Below, piece after piece: positions 54,184 to 63,179 of a stretch of DNA of 64,000 bases. The position numbers and the translations under genes were made by a program. This DNA comes from an uncultured Pelagibacteraceae bacterium (GTDB taxonomy: Bacteria; Pseudomonadota; Alphaproteobacteria; Pelagibacterales; AG-422-B15). The notes under the pieces were generated by a model. That model did not search any database. It worked only from the letters and a program-made list of their open reading frames with translations, and was not told the DNA's origin. Positions within the stretch are counted from its first letter, which is position 1. Every line of letters begins with the position of its first letter. The stretch is from positions 596,136-660,135 of the forward strand of contig CACMIV010000001.1 of assembly GCA_902613805.1 (NCBI GenBank). Reading direction: 5' to 3'.

Positions 54184-54987
54184 ATGACAAAAAGTATTTT
54201 TATTACTGGCGCAGCATCAGGAATCGGTAAGGCAACTGCAATATCGTTTGCTGAAAATGGATGGAATGTAGGACTTTTTGACATCAATCAAGAAGGTCTG
54301 AAAGAGGTAGCCGAAATCATTGGTCATAATAAATGTATGTATCAAAAATTAGATGTAACGAATATCCAAGATTGGATTGAAGCAGAAAAAAGTTTCTCAC
54401 AGTATACAGGTGGTAGGTGCGATATATTTTTTAATAATGCAGGTATAGCAAACTTTGCAGGAGCATTTGAGGATATAAAAATTGAGGAAATGAACAAAAT
54501 AATTGATGTAAACTTTAAAGGTGTTGTTAATGGATGTTTTACAATGCTTGAAATTTTAAAAAGCACAAAAAACAGCATGCTACTTAATACAAGTTCAGTT
54601 GCGGGACTTATTACAGCTCCAGGTATATCTGTTTATGGAGCAACAAAGCATGCCGTAAGCTCTCTTACTGAAAATCTGCGTATTGAGTTCGAGCGGTATG
54701 GCATTAAAGTATCTGAAATTAACCCTTGGTTTACCGAAACACCAATCTTAGATGCTGAAGCTGTTACAACTGGCGCAAGAAGTCAATTGGACCGTGAATT
54801 TGTTAATCAAAAAACAAAAGTTTATCCAGTTGAGAAAGTCGTAAGTTCGGTCTGGTCCGCTTATGACTCAAGTAGAATCCATCATCCAGTTGGCTTCGAA
54901 GCAAAATTTGCATCGTTCTTTATGAGACACGTGCCACCACTGATAAGAGGTTTGAGCAAAAAACTTTTTAAGGATTCTTTTATCTAG
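54184..54987 (+). CDS. Short-chain dehydrogenase/reductase
   Basis: A 267-residue NAD(P)-binding enzyme with TGAASGIG (cofactor), NNAGIANF, catalytic Ser in NTSSVAGL and YGATKHA (YxxxK). The C-terminus ends with a basic membrane-like tail (FASFFMRHVPPLIRGLSKKL). The substrate is not readable. It follows the TetR gene and converges on another SDR with a 4-base overlap. Confidence 0.9.
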   Translation: MTKSIFITGAASGIGKATAISFAENGWNVGLFDINQEGLKEVAEIIGHNKCMYQKLDVTNIQDWIEAEKSFSQYTGGRCDIFFNNAGIANFAGAFEDIKIEEMNKIIDVNFKGVVNGCFTMLEILKSTKNSMLLNTSSVAGLITAPGISVYGATKHAVSSLTENLRIEFERYGIKVSEINPWFTETPILDAEAVTTGARSQLDREFVNQKTKVYPVEKVVSSVWSAYDSSRIHHPVGFEAKFASFFMRHVPPLIRGLSKKLFKDSFI

Positions 54988-55859
54988 ACAGACCTTTTTG
55001 CTTTATCAGCATCATTTGAGGCTTTAATCATATTTCTGAGTTGTTCCCACTCTTGATCGGTTACATCTTTTAACATTTCATAGAAATTACCCGCATGATT
55101 CAACCATTGAGCCCCATCGATAGTAATAATTTCTCCTGTTAAGTAATCGACTCCATCTGCCATCAAGAAAGTTGCTAAATTTGCGAGCTCACTGAGTTCT
55201 CCAGTTCTTTTCATTGGAATCGACTCCATCATATTTGCACCTTTGCCTCCTGGCGCTAATCTATCCCACGCACCTTTGGTCGGAAATGGTCCAGGCGAGA
55301 TAGCATTTAATCTTATACCTCTATTTCCCCATTCAGCTGCAAGAGACCTAGTCATTGTCGCCAAACCAGACTTAGACATTGCTGATGGAACTGTATATGG
55401 ACCACTGCTATCAATCCATGTAGTTAAAATAGAAATTATACTTCCTTTTAAATTTTCAGCTAACCACCTTTTACCTATTGCATTTGTCATGTAAAAAGTT
55501 CCATTGAAAACAATATTAGAAATAGCAGTAAATGCTCTTGGAGATAAATCTTCTGTTCTCGAGATAAAGTTTCCTGCGGCATTATTTAGTAGCCCAGTTA
55601 GAGGCCCTTCGCTCCAAATTTCGTCCACCATATCTTCTATTGCTTCAGGAACTTTGATATCACATGAGATTGATTTTACAGATCCTCCATGCATATCCAT
55701 AAGCTCTTTTGCCGTTTCATCTAATACTGACTTTCTTCTGCCACAAATATAGACATCGGCACCTAGTTCTAAATATCTTGTCGCCATTGCCTTGCCAAGT
55801 CCTGAACCTCCACCGGAAACTAAAATTCTTTTATTTTTCAATAAATCTTTTTGAAACAT
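54984..55859 (-). CDS. Short-chain dehydrogenase/reductase (2,4-dienoyl-CoA reductase-like)
   Basis: The 291-residue SDR has SGGGSGLGKAMA, NNAAGNF and MSKSGLATM in the active-site region, where Ser replaces the usual Tyr of YxxxK (AMSKSGLATM in the sequence). Members with this layout include the peroxisomal-type 2,4-dienoyl-CoA reductases, which lack the Tyr. The start at 55859 has an AAGGAG box five bases upstream. A role in unsaturated fatty-acid oxidation would fit the nearby dienoyl-CoA isomerase-like gene. Confidence 0.85.
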   Translation of the reverse strand: MFQKDLLKNKRILVSGGGSGLGKAMATRYLELGADVYICGRRKSVLDETAKELMDMHGGSVKSISCDIKVPEAIEDMVDEIWSEGPLTGLLNNAAGNFISRTEDLSPRAFTAISNIVFNGTFYMTNAIGKRWLAENLKGSIISILTTWIDSSGPYTVPSAMSKSGLATMTRSLAAEWGNRGIRLNAISPGPFPTKGAWDRLAPGGKGANMMESIPMKRTGELSELANLATFLMADGVDYLTGEIITIDGAQWLNHAGNFYEMLKDVTDQEWEQLRNMIKASNDADKAKRSV

Positions 55860-55869
55860 ATTTACTCCT

Positions 55870-56601
55870 TTATCCAAATTGCGCTAAGAATGGAAAATAC
55901 TTTATAAAAAAGAAAGCCAATTCTTGAATTCTGTTTGTTAGTATCAAGATACCAAATAAAATTAGTAAAAGACCAGTAAAAATTTCAATTAATCTTATAT
56001 AATTTCTTATTTTTGATAAGAATTTCATAAAGCCATTTATTGCATAGGCCGCTATTAGAAAAGGTATGCCCAAGCCAGCTGAATACAGCATAAGTAAAAC
56101 TATTCCATACGATACTGTCTCTGAGCTTGCGGCTATTGATAAAACACTTCCCAGTATAGGCCCAATGCAAGGCGTCCATCCAAATGCAAACGACAAACCA
56201 ATTACATAAGAGCCAACTATACCTGGTCTATAGCTTTCAATTTGGTATCTCATCTCCCTATTTAAAAATGGTATTTGTATGATTTGCATAAAATGAATAC
56301 CAAATATGATAATTATTATTCCTCCAAGAATACGTAAAATATCGAGATATTCATAAACTAAGCTACTTAATAAAGTTGCAGAAGCACCTAAGATTACAAA
56401 TACGGTTGAAAACCCAAACACGAAACTTAATGAAAAACTAAAAACCTTTTTTTTAATTTCATCACCTTGGTCCAATTGTAATTTATCCAAACTAGTTCCC
56501 GCCATAAAACATAAGTAACCTGGAACAATTGGTAATACACATGGAGAAAGAAAACTAAGAAGTCCTGCAAGAACTACATATAAATATGATATTTCAGTCA
56601 C
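55870..56601 (-). CDS. CcdA-type cytochrome c biogenesis / thiol electron carrier
   Basis: A 243-residue, six-helix protein of the CcdA/DsbD transmembrane family. The two redox Cys lie in LSPCVLPIVPGYLC (residues about 20-33) and GWTPCIGPILG (about 145). It moves reducing power from thioredoxin to the periplasm. The gene starts at GTG (56601), one base into the stop of the TIGR02186 gene. A thiol role in sulfur or heme-lyase chemistry fits the neighbours. Confidence 0.9.
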   Translation of the reverse strand: MTEISYLYVVLAGLLSFLSPCVLPIVPGYLCFMAGTSLDKLQLDQGDEIKKKVFSFSLSFVFGFSTVFVILGASATLLSSLVYEYLDILRILGGIIIIIFGIHFMQIIQIPFLNREMRYQIESYRPGIVGSYVIGLSFAFGWTPCIGPILGSVLSIAASSETVSYGIVLLMLYSAGLGIPFLIAAYAINGFMKFLSKIRNYIRLIEIFTGLLLILFGILILTNRIQELAFFFIKYFPFLAQFG

Positions 56602-57392
56602 TATATTCTTCTAAATCTTTTAAATATTTCAGCACCACTCCAGCCAATAATTATTGCAATTATTAAAGAAATCAATCCGTAAAAGAATGGATAGTTTTTT
56701 GAAAATGAGTAGATTGCCTCCTCAATTCCAACTCTAGTAACCATAAAGTTGTAAGAATATTCCTGAGATATCTCATTATCTATAATTAAATGAAGGTTAA
56801 CAGTGTATTCTCCTACAGGAACGGTATTCGGAATATCAATATAAGATCTGAATAGATTTCCATCAATGATTTCAATTTCATCTGAAACTTGTTTGTACAA
56901 ACTATCATTTTGTTTTGTTCTAATTAGAGCATTATAGAATTCTTCTTTTTCCTTTTCATTTATAATGCTACCCCAATCAGTAGTAAGTAAGCTCCAATCA
57001 ATCATCTCTGATTTTTTCTTCTCAAGTAGTCCAATTTGATTATTTATTAAAAATTCATCTGCAAGTTCAGATGTACTGGAAAGATAATAGAAACCTGGCA
57101 CATCTCTGAAAGTTACACTTTTAGAATTTAACCAAAATCCAAAATATGAGTCTTTCTTTCTTAACGCAACGTCCTCAAGAGGACCAACAACTTCTATAAG
57201 TATGTCACTTTTACTATCTCTTGACTGAGATGGATCAGAATAAAATGCCCCAAAAACGAGAAGCTCTTCACCAGAGAAATTTGCGTCTATATATATTTCT
57301 TCCTGGTCTGAGCCAATTACAAGTGCAATTGAAATTGAAGGTGTCATCACTCCAGTCAAAAAATAAAATAAAATAATTAATTGTTTGATCAT
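56601..57392 (-). CDS. TIGR02186 family membrane-anchored protein
   Basis: A 263-residue protein with an N-terminal signal segment (IKQLIILFYFLTGVMTPSISIALV) and a C-terminal helix (FFYGLISLIIAIIIGWSGAEIF), so a periplasmic domain anchored at the end. The sequence fits the TIGR02186 family, which in alphaproteobacteria lies next to TauE/SafE proteins. Function is unknown. It overlaps both neighbours by one base, suggesting a three-gene unit. Confidence 0.8.
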   Translation of the reverse strand: MIKQLIILFYFLTGVMTPSISIALVIGSDQEEIYIDANFSGEELLVFGAFYSDPSQSRDSKSDILIEVVGPLEDVALRKKDSYFGFWLNSKSVTFRDVPGFYYLSSTSELADEFLINNQIGLLEKKKSEMIDWSLLTTDWGSIINEKEKEEFYNALIRTKQNDSLYKQVSDEIEIIDGNLFRSYIDIPNTVPVGEYTVNLHLIIDNEISQEYSYNFMVTRVGIEEAIYSFSKNYPFFYGLISLIIAIIIGWSGAEIFKRFRRI

Positions 57393-58315
57393 CAGAAAAC
57401 TAATCGTATTACAGATAAATTAAAAATTTCGTTAGGCTCTACTAACAAATCAAGCGCAATTTTAGTTGCAACACCAAGTACTATAATGGCTAGTAAAGCC
57501 CTTATTTCTTCACCTCTTAACTTATTGGCCGCCAATACCCCCACTTGAGCACCAATTACAGAAGAAAGTATTAAAAAGAAAGCTAGAACTGCATCAACAG
57601 CAAAAGTAGTAGTAGCATGTAAGATAGTGACAAGTGCAGTTATGAAAATAATTTGGAATAACGATGTACCTATAACTTTTGAGGTTGGCATTCCCAAAAA
57701 ATAAATCATTGCAGGAATTAATATAAAAGCACCACCAATTCCCATTGTTGCTGATAAGATACCAATCACAAAACCAATTATAATTGGAGGAATAACACTT
57801 ATGTATAATTTAGATTTATAAAATCTAACTTTGAAGGGCAATCTATGCGCCCAGTTATGATAATGAATCTTTCGTTTAACATTTTTTCTTCTTATTCTAT
57901 CCCTTATGACTTTAGAGCTTTCAATCAGCATTGATAACCCTATACCTGTTAAAAGAGCAAAATATAGAATTGAGATCACCGTATCAATTTGACCAATTGC
58001 AACAAGCCTACTGAATATCCAAACGCCCAAGATTGATCCAAAGAAGGCACCAATAAGCAAGACCCCTCCCATTTTAAAATCTACAAGACCTTGTCTCCAA
58101 TGTCCTAATGTTCCAGAAATTGAGGATGCAACAATTTGGTTTGCTGAAGTTGCAACTGCAACATTGGTAGGTATGCCTATAAATATTAGTAATGGGGTCA
58201 TTAAAAAGCCTCCACCTAAACCAAACATGCCTGATAGAAATCCTACAACTCCGCCTAAAGACAATAATAGAAAAATGTTAACTGAGAGCTCTGCAATAGG
58301 CAGATAAATACTCAT
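57392..58315 (-). CDS. TauE/SafE sulfite-exporter-family protein
   Basis: A 307-residue inner-membrane protein with about eight helices. Family signatures are GGVVGFLSGMFGLGGGFLMTPLL and GFVIGILSATMGIGGAFILIPAMIYFLGMPT. Some members export sulfite, sulfoacetate or taurine-derived anions. It heads the unit with TIGR02186 and CcdA-type genes, which together suggest periplasmic sulfur-compound handling. Confidence 0.9.
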   Translation of the reverse strand: MSIYLPIAELSVNIFLLLSLGGVVGFLSGMFGLGGGFLMTPLLIFIGIPTNVAVATSANQIVASSISGTLGHWRQGLVDFKMGGVLLIGAFFGSILGVWIFSRLVAIGQIDTVISILYFALLTGIGLSMLIESSKVIRDRIRRKNVKRKIHYHNWAHRLPFKVRFYKSKLYISVIPPIIIGFVIGILSATMGIGGAFILIPAMIYFLGMPTSKVIGTSLFQIIFITALVTILHATTTFAVDAVLAFFLILSSVIGAQVGVLAANKLRGEEIRALLAIIVLGVATKIALDLLVEPNEIFNLSVIRLVF

Positions 58316-58426
58316 AATTCTAACTTTTCAGACTTTCCCCATCGATATGGCCAACAAAATTAGAAATTTGCAATTTATGAGACAAAGGTTATATATATTT
58401 AAACTACAATAAATATTCTTAAACCT

Positions 58427-60196
58427 ATGTCGTACAAAAGTCCAATAGAAGATTTCAAATACAATTTGGCTATGCTTAACTACGATGAGGTCATTGCTGG
58501 CATAGAAAAGTTCAAGGAATATGATTCGGAAACACTCATGAGCGTTGTTTCTGAAATTGGGCGCCTTAATGAGCAAGAAGTACTAGATAGTAATAAAATT
58601 GGAGATAGAGAGGGCCTAAAATATGTCACTGATGGAGCAGAGGGCCCTGAAGTTCATACCCCTGAAAGATTTAAAAAATTGTATGATGCAGTAAAGACGT
58701 CAGGCTATGTTGGTGCAACTATGCCCACTCAATATGGTGGTGGTGGAGCACCGTTTACGACTGCCATACTTGCAGGTGAGATTGGTATTGCTGCTAATAT
58801 GGCATTCTATATGGGTCCAGGATTAAGTCATGGAGCAATGAAAACCATCTTAAAAAAAGCTACAGAGGAACTTAAAGATAAATATCTACCTAACATGACT
58901 TCTGGTGAGTGGATGGGTACTATGTGTCTGACAGAACCACAGTGCGGAACTGATCTTGGTTTAATAAAATCAACTGCAATTCCTAAAGATGATCATTATG
59001 AATTAACAGGTCAAAAAATTTGGATTTCATTCGGTGAACATGACTTAACAGAAAATATTATCCATCTTGTGCTTGCAAGAACACCAGATGCACCCGAGGG
59101 TATTAAAGGAATAAGTTTATTTCTTGTACCGAAGAGACTGGATGATAACTCTCGAAATACAATTTATTGTGGCGGATTAGAACATAAGCTTGGAATTAAT
59201 TCATCACCAACCTGCGTCATGAACCTTGAAAATGCAAAAGGTTGGCTTGTTGGAGAAAAAAACAAAGGTATGGAAGCAATGTTTCTGATGATGAATGATG
59301 CACGTTTAAAAGTTGGACTTCAAGGTATAGCAATGTCTGAGATCTCATATCAAAACGCCTTAGAATTCGCAAAAGAAAGAAAACAAATGAGGTCTGTTGT
59401 CAAGGATAAGCAAGACAAAGATAGCAAAGCTGACAATATAATCGTTCATCCTGACGTAAGAAGAATGTTAATGAATGTCAAAGCAACAACTGAAGCAATG
59501 CGTGCATTATGCATTTATACAGCAATGAAAATTGATCTTGCAGAAGATCATCCTGACGAAAAAGTAAGACAGGAAGCTGATGATTTTGCTGCATTGATGA
59601 CACCAATAATTAAAGCTTACTGCACTGATAGAGGTTTTTTAAATTGTTCAGAATCTTTACAGGTTTTAGGTGGTAGTGGTTTTACAAAAGAATATCCTCT
59701 CGAGCAGTACATGAGAGATGTAAGAATTACAATGATATATGAGGGTACAAATGGCATTCAAGCGTTAGACTTAGTTGGAAGAAAATTAACAATGCACCAA
59801 GGACGGCTGTTACAAAATTTCCAAAAAGAGGTTCAAAAATTTCTATCTGAAAATAAAGATAATGAGGAAATATCCTCATTTATTAAACCTCTCGAGAATG
59901 CTCTCAATGAAGTTACTGCTTCAACAATGTGGTTAATGCAAAACGGTATACAGGATCCTGAAAATGCTCTAGCTTCTGCTACTGATTACCTAAATTTAGT
60001 AGCTCTATCTTCTATGACATATATGTGGGCACGCATGGCAAAGTTCTCAGTTGGAAAAAATGAACCTATTCATAAAAATAAAATAAAAACTGGAACTTAT
60101 TTTGTTGAAAAGATTATGCCAGAGTTAAATATGTACTCAAAAAAAGTGCAAGCAGGCAAGTCATCAATGATGGATATGGAAGTTGCAGAGTTTTAA
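58427..60196 (+). CDS. Acyl-CoA dehydrogenase, long form (DmdC-like)
   Basis: A 589-residue FAD enzyme with a C-terminal extension typical of the AcdA/DmdC group. Visible are YGGGGAPFTTA, CLTEPQCGTDLG (FAD/substrate loop) and the catalytic Glu in MIYEGTNGIQALDLVGRK. The length and this end resemble 3-methylmercaptopropionyl-CoA dehydrogenase (DmdC) and related long-chain enzymes. Without the other dmd genes, DMSP degradation cannot be claimed. It is divergent from TauE/SafE. Confidence 0.88.
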   Translation: MSYKSPIEDFKYNLAMLNYDEVIAGIEKFKEYDSETLMSVVSEIGRLNEQEVLDSNKIGDREGLKYVTDGAEGPEVHTPERFKKLYDAVKTSGYVGATMPTQYGGGGAPFTTAILAGEIGIAANMAFYMGPGLSHGAMKTILKKATEELKDKYLPNMTSGEWMGTMCLTEPQCGTDLGLIKSTAIPKDDHYELTGQKIWISFGEHDLTENIIHLVLARTPDAPEGIKGISLFLVPKRLDDNSRNTIYCGGLEHKLGINSSPTCVMNLENAKGWLVGEKNKGMEAMFLMMNDARLKVGLQGIAMSEISYQNALEFAKERKQMRSVVKDKQDKDSKADNIIVHPDVRRMLMNVKATTEAMRALCIYTAMKIDLAEDHPDEKVRQEADDFAALMTPIIKAYCTDRGFLNCSESLQVLGGSGFTKEYPLEQYMRDVRITMIYEGTNGIQALDLVGRKLTMHQGRLLQNFQKEVQKFLSENKDNEEISSFIKPLENALNEVTASTMWLMQNGIQDPENALASATDYLNLVALSSMTYMWARMAKFSVGKNEPIHKNKIKTGTYFVEKIMPELNMYSKKVQAGKSSMMDMEVAEF

Positions 60197-61384
60197 TTAA
60201 GATCTATATCCCAACTGTCTTGCAGCTAAATCGTACATTATTTCTTCTGATCCACCGCCAATGGCATTAACTCTTACTTCTCTATAAATCCTCTCGACTT
60301 TTCCAGGCCCGCTATTAGCTCGAAGGTATCCTGCGCCACCTAATATTTGCATCGCTTCCCTCGCACATAATTCCATCGCTTTACTTGCATGTACTTTCAG
60401 CATTGCCAAGTCTGCAATTGGGCTTTCACCATTCATTACTCTCCAAGATAGCAATTCAGTCCAAGCTCTTGACGTTTTAACTGCTCTGTTCATATCAACG
60501 AGTTTGTGTTTTATCACTTGATTATCAATCAATGGCTTACCAAATGTTTTTCGCTCTTTTGCCCAAGCTACTGCTTCATCAATACAAATTTGAGAGTACG
60601 CATTCATACCAGCTGCCATACCAAGTCTTTCTTGACTGAAGTTGCTCATTACGCCGATCCAGCCACTGTTTTCTCCACCAATCAAATTTTCTACAGGCAC
60701 TTTGCAATTATCAAAGTAAAGTACAGCAGTATCAGAGCTGAGCCATCCCATTTTTTTGAGAGGTGATTGCGTGAAGCCAGGCGTATCCTTTTCAATAACC
60801 AGAACTGATATTCCGGTAGCACCTTCACCACCGGTTCTTACTCCAACTACGTATGTATCAGCACGCATTCCACTTGTAATGAACATTTTTGAGCCATTAA
60901 CAATGAAATGGTCGCCTTTTCTAAGTGCTTTAGTTTTCAAACTTGCAACATCTGATCCTCCCGAAGGCTCTGTCATTGCAAGAGCTGCTATCTTCTCACC
61001 TCTTACAACTGGGGGAATAAATTTTTCTTTTTGCTCTTCTGTACCCAAAGATTGTATTAATGGTATTGCAATATTGTGTGATAAAAGACTTGCTGAAACT
61101 CCACCACATCCATGGGCGAATTCCTCAGCTGTTACGATACCGTGAAAAATATCAATACCTTCAGTTGTACCGCCATACTTTTCATCATAGCCCATTCCCA
61201 TTAGACCTACATCGGCGGCTTTTTTATAGAGTTCTCTTGGAAACTCACCAGCTTCTTCCCATTCTTCAACAAAAGGAGCTATTTCCTTTGAAACAAATTT
61301 TCTTACTTCTTCTCTCCATGCATGATGAGACTCATTATAAAAAAGAGGTTCTTTACCCTCAGAAATTCCAACTTTTGGTATCAT
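60197..61384 (-). CDS. Acyl-CoA dehydrogenase
   Basis: A 395-residue FAD enzyme of the normal tetrameric class. It has LAMTEPSGGSDVASLKT, AMQILGGAGYLRAN, and the C-terminal IYREVRVNAIGGGSEEIMYDLAARQLG. The catalytic Glu by family comparison is in the region of the IGGGSEE loop. Chain-length preference cannot be told. It overlaps the MaoC gene by 4 bp, so the two are co-transcribed, and it converges on the long acyl-CoA dehydrogenase with zero gap. Confidence 0.9.
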   Translation of the reverse strand: MIPKVGISEGKEPLFYNESHHAWREEVRKFVSKEIAPFVEEWEEAGEFPRELYKKAADVGLMGMGYDEKYGGTTEGIDIFHGIVTAEEFAHGCGGVSASLLSHNIAIPLIQSLGTEEQKEKFIPPVVRGEKIAALAMTEPSGGSDVASLKTKALRKGDHFIVNGSKMFITSGMRADTYVVGVRTGGEGATGISVLVIEKDTPGFTQSPLKKMGWLSSDTAVLYFDNCKVPVENLIGGENSGWIGVMSNFSQERLGMAAGMNAYSQICIDEAVAWAKERKTFGKPLIDNQVIKHKLVDMNRAVKTSRAWTELLSWRVMNGESPIADLAMLKVHASKAMELCAREAMQILGGAGYLRANSGPGKVERIYREVRVNAIGGGSEEIMYDLAARQLGYRS

Positions 61385-62229
61385 ATTATTTCACTCACTC
61401 CATTTTTAATTACCATTTTATCACGCTCTTTTACTTTGCACTGATAATAAACATTATTACCATCTTTCCACATTTCTGTAACTATTGTTTCTCCAGGATA
61501 TACAGGTGAAGAAAAACGACAATCAAATCTTTTAAGTTTCTTTACATCTTTATCGCAGACACTTTCAATAATTGATCTGCATGCAATACCGTATGTGCAC
61601 ATGCCATGTAGAATTGGCCGTTCAAAACCAGCAGACTTTGCAAAATTTGGATCAGAGTGCAATGGGTTGTAATCACCTGAAAGTCTAAAAATTAATGCTT
61701 GATCAGGTTTGGTATTTATTTCATGTACATAGTCGGGTTTACCCTCAGGTCTTACTAATTCTTTTTTTGGAGACTCAGGTCCACCAAAGCCACCATCCCC
61801 CCTAGCGAATGTTGTACTTACAAGTTTACAAATTTCCGTATTATCTTTTTTAAGATTTACAGTTGTTTCAACCTCAATAATTGCACCCTTACTAGGACCT
61901 TTATCATAACAACCTATAACTTTTGCGTTGGTTATAAAATCTCCTGAGACAGGTAAAGGATTAGTTACTGATAATCTCTGTTCACCATGAACAACCATAA
62001 TGAAATTAATATTTGTCTTTAGCAATAATGGTGAGTGATATTGAAAATTAGTAGCCATTGACGGCAATGCAATTTGTGAATTTTCATAGACAAACTTTAA
62101 TTCATCTAAATTCATTGGGTCATTCCCAAGACCGACACCTAGACTATAGAGAATTGAATCTTTATCAGTATAGGAAACTTCAATGTTTTCTGAAGCCATG
62201 GACATTATTTCTTCGTAATTAATAGCCAT
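61381..62229 (-). CDS. MaoC-family enoyl-CoA hydratase 2
   Basis: A 282-residue two-hotdog protein resembling the hydratase-2 part of peroxisomal multifunctional enzyme 2. The C-terminal domain has the hydratase-2 motif with catalytic Asp and His, GDYNPLHSDPNFAKSAGF, followed by LHGMCTYGIACRS. It hydrates trans-2-enoyl-CoA to (R)-3-hydroxyacyl-CoA. Overlaps the acyl-CoA dehydrogenase gene by 4 bp. Confidence 0.9.
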   Translation of the reverse strand: MAINYEEIMSMASENIEVSYTDKDSILYSLGVGLGNDPMNLDELKFVYENSQIALPSMATNFQYHSPLLLKTNINFIMVVHGEQRLSVTNPLPVSGDFITNAKVIGCYDKGPSKGAIIEVETTVNLKKDNTEICKLVSTTFARGDGGFGGPESPKKELVRPEGKPDYVHEINTKPDQALIFRLSGDYNPLHSDPNFAKSAGFERPILHGMCTYGIACRSIIESVCDKDVKKLKRFDCRFSSPVYPGETIVTEMWKDGNNVYYQCKVKERDKMVIKNGVSEII

Positions 62230-62304
62230 TTTTTATGTATTTCTCTAATTTTTAAATGTATATATACTTTATATAGATCACTTATCTAAAGCGAGGAAAA
62301 AAAC

Positions 62305-63156
62305 ATGCCAAAACCCTTTGATGTTGAAATAAATAATTCAATTGCTCATATCAGGTTCAATAGGCCTGAAAAAAGAAATTCAATGAACGAGGATTTCTGG
62401 AGATTATTTCCAAAGGAGGTTGAAGAGCTGGATGATAGTGGTGAGATTAGAGCTTTAATTGTATCTTCCACGGGACCACACTTTTCTGCCGGCATAGACC
62501 TTAGCATGTTTAAAGATGATGTTGTTGAACACGAAACAAACCAAGAGCTTGGCAGAAGTAGGGGGTATTTTATTCAACAGTTAAAGTTTCTGCAACGTGC
62601 TGCTTCATGTTTGGAGGATGCAAGATTTCCAGTTGTTGCAGCTGTCCAAGGAGGATGTATTGGTGGAGGTATCGATTTAATCACTGCCGCTGATATAAGA
62701 CTTTGTACAAAAGATGCATTTTTTTTAATTGAAGAAATAAATGTAGGTTTGGCAGCAGATATTGGAACTATACAAAGATTACCAAAAATTATACCTGCTG
62801 GTATAGCGCGTGAGTGGACTATGATGGGAGAAAAGATATCTGCTGAAAGAGCAAAAGAAGTAGGCCTTGTGAGCTCTTTGCATGAGAGCCATGAAGAAAT
62901 GATTGATAGTGCTTTTGAAATGGCTGAAAAACTAGCATCAAAAACACCACTTGCGATGTGGGTTACAAAAGAAGTTCTCAATTATTCAAGAGATCACTCT
63001 GTTAAAGAGGGCTTGGATAATGTGGCACTATGGAATGCAGCTACGCTTCATAAAGAAGATGTAATGACTACAATGATGTCAAAAATGCAAAAGAAAAAGC
63101 CAGAGTACAGAAATTTAAGAGATAAAAATTTCTTGAAACATAAATCAAGTAAATAG
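62305..63156 (+). CDS. Crotonase-family enzyme, dienoyl-CoA isomerase-like
   Basis: A 283-residue enoyl-CoA hydratase/isomerase. The oxyanion-hole segments are HFSAGIDLSMF and VQGGCIGGGIDLITAADIR. The sequence EEINVGLAADIGTIQRLPKI closely resembles delta(3,5)-delta(2,4)-dienoyl-CoA isomerase, keeping the acidic residues used there (Glu and Asp of EE-x6-AAD). It would rearrange double bonds of unsaturated fatty acids during beta-oxidation. An AGCGAGGAAAA-type site lies before the ATG. Confidence 0.88.
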   Translation: MPKPFDVEINNSIAHIRFNRPEKRNSMNEDFWRLFPKEVEELDDSGEIRALIVSSTGPHFSAGIDLSMFKDDVVEHETNQELGRSRGYFIQQLKFLQRAASCLEDARFPVVAAVQGGCIGGGIDLITAADIRLCTKDAFFLIEEINVGLAADIGTIQRLPKIIPAGIAREWTMMGEKISAERAKEVGLVSSLHESHEEMIDSAFEMAEKLASKTPLAMWVTKEVLNYSRDHSVKEGLDNVALWNAATLHKEDVMTTMMSKMQKKKPEYRNLRDKNFLKHKSSK

Positions 63157-63179
63157 TATTTTTAACAAATTAAATTTTA

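Noticed and set aside
58427..63156. DMSP demethylation gene set (dmdBCD)
   Set aside because: Only the long acyl-CoA dehydrogenase resembles DmdC. DmdA, DmdB and a DmdD-type crotonase are not recognisable; the crotonase looks like a dienoyl-CoA isomerase instead.
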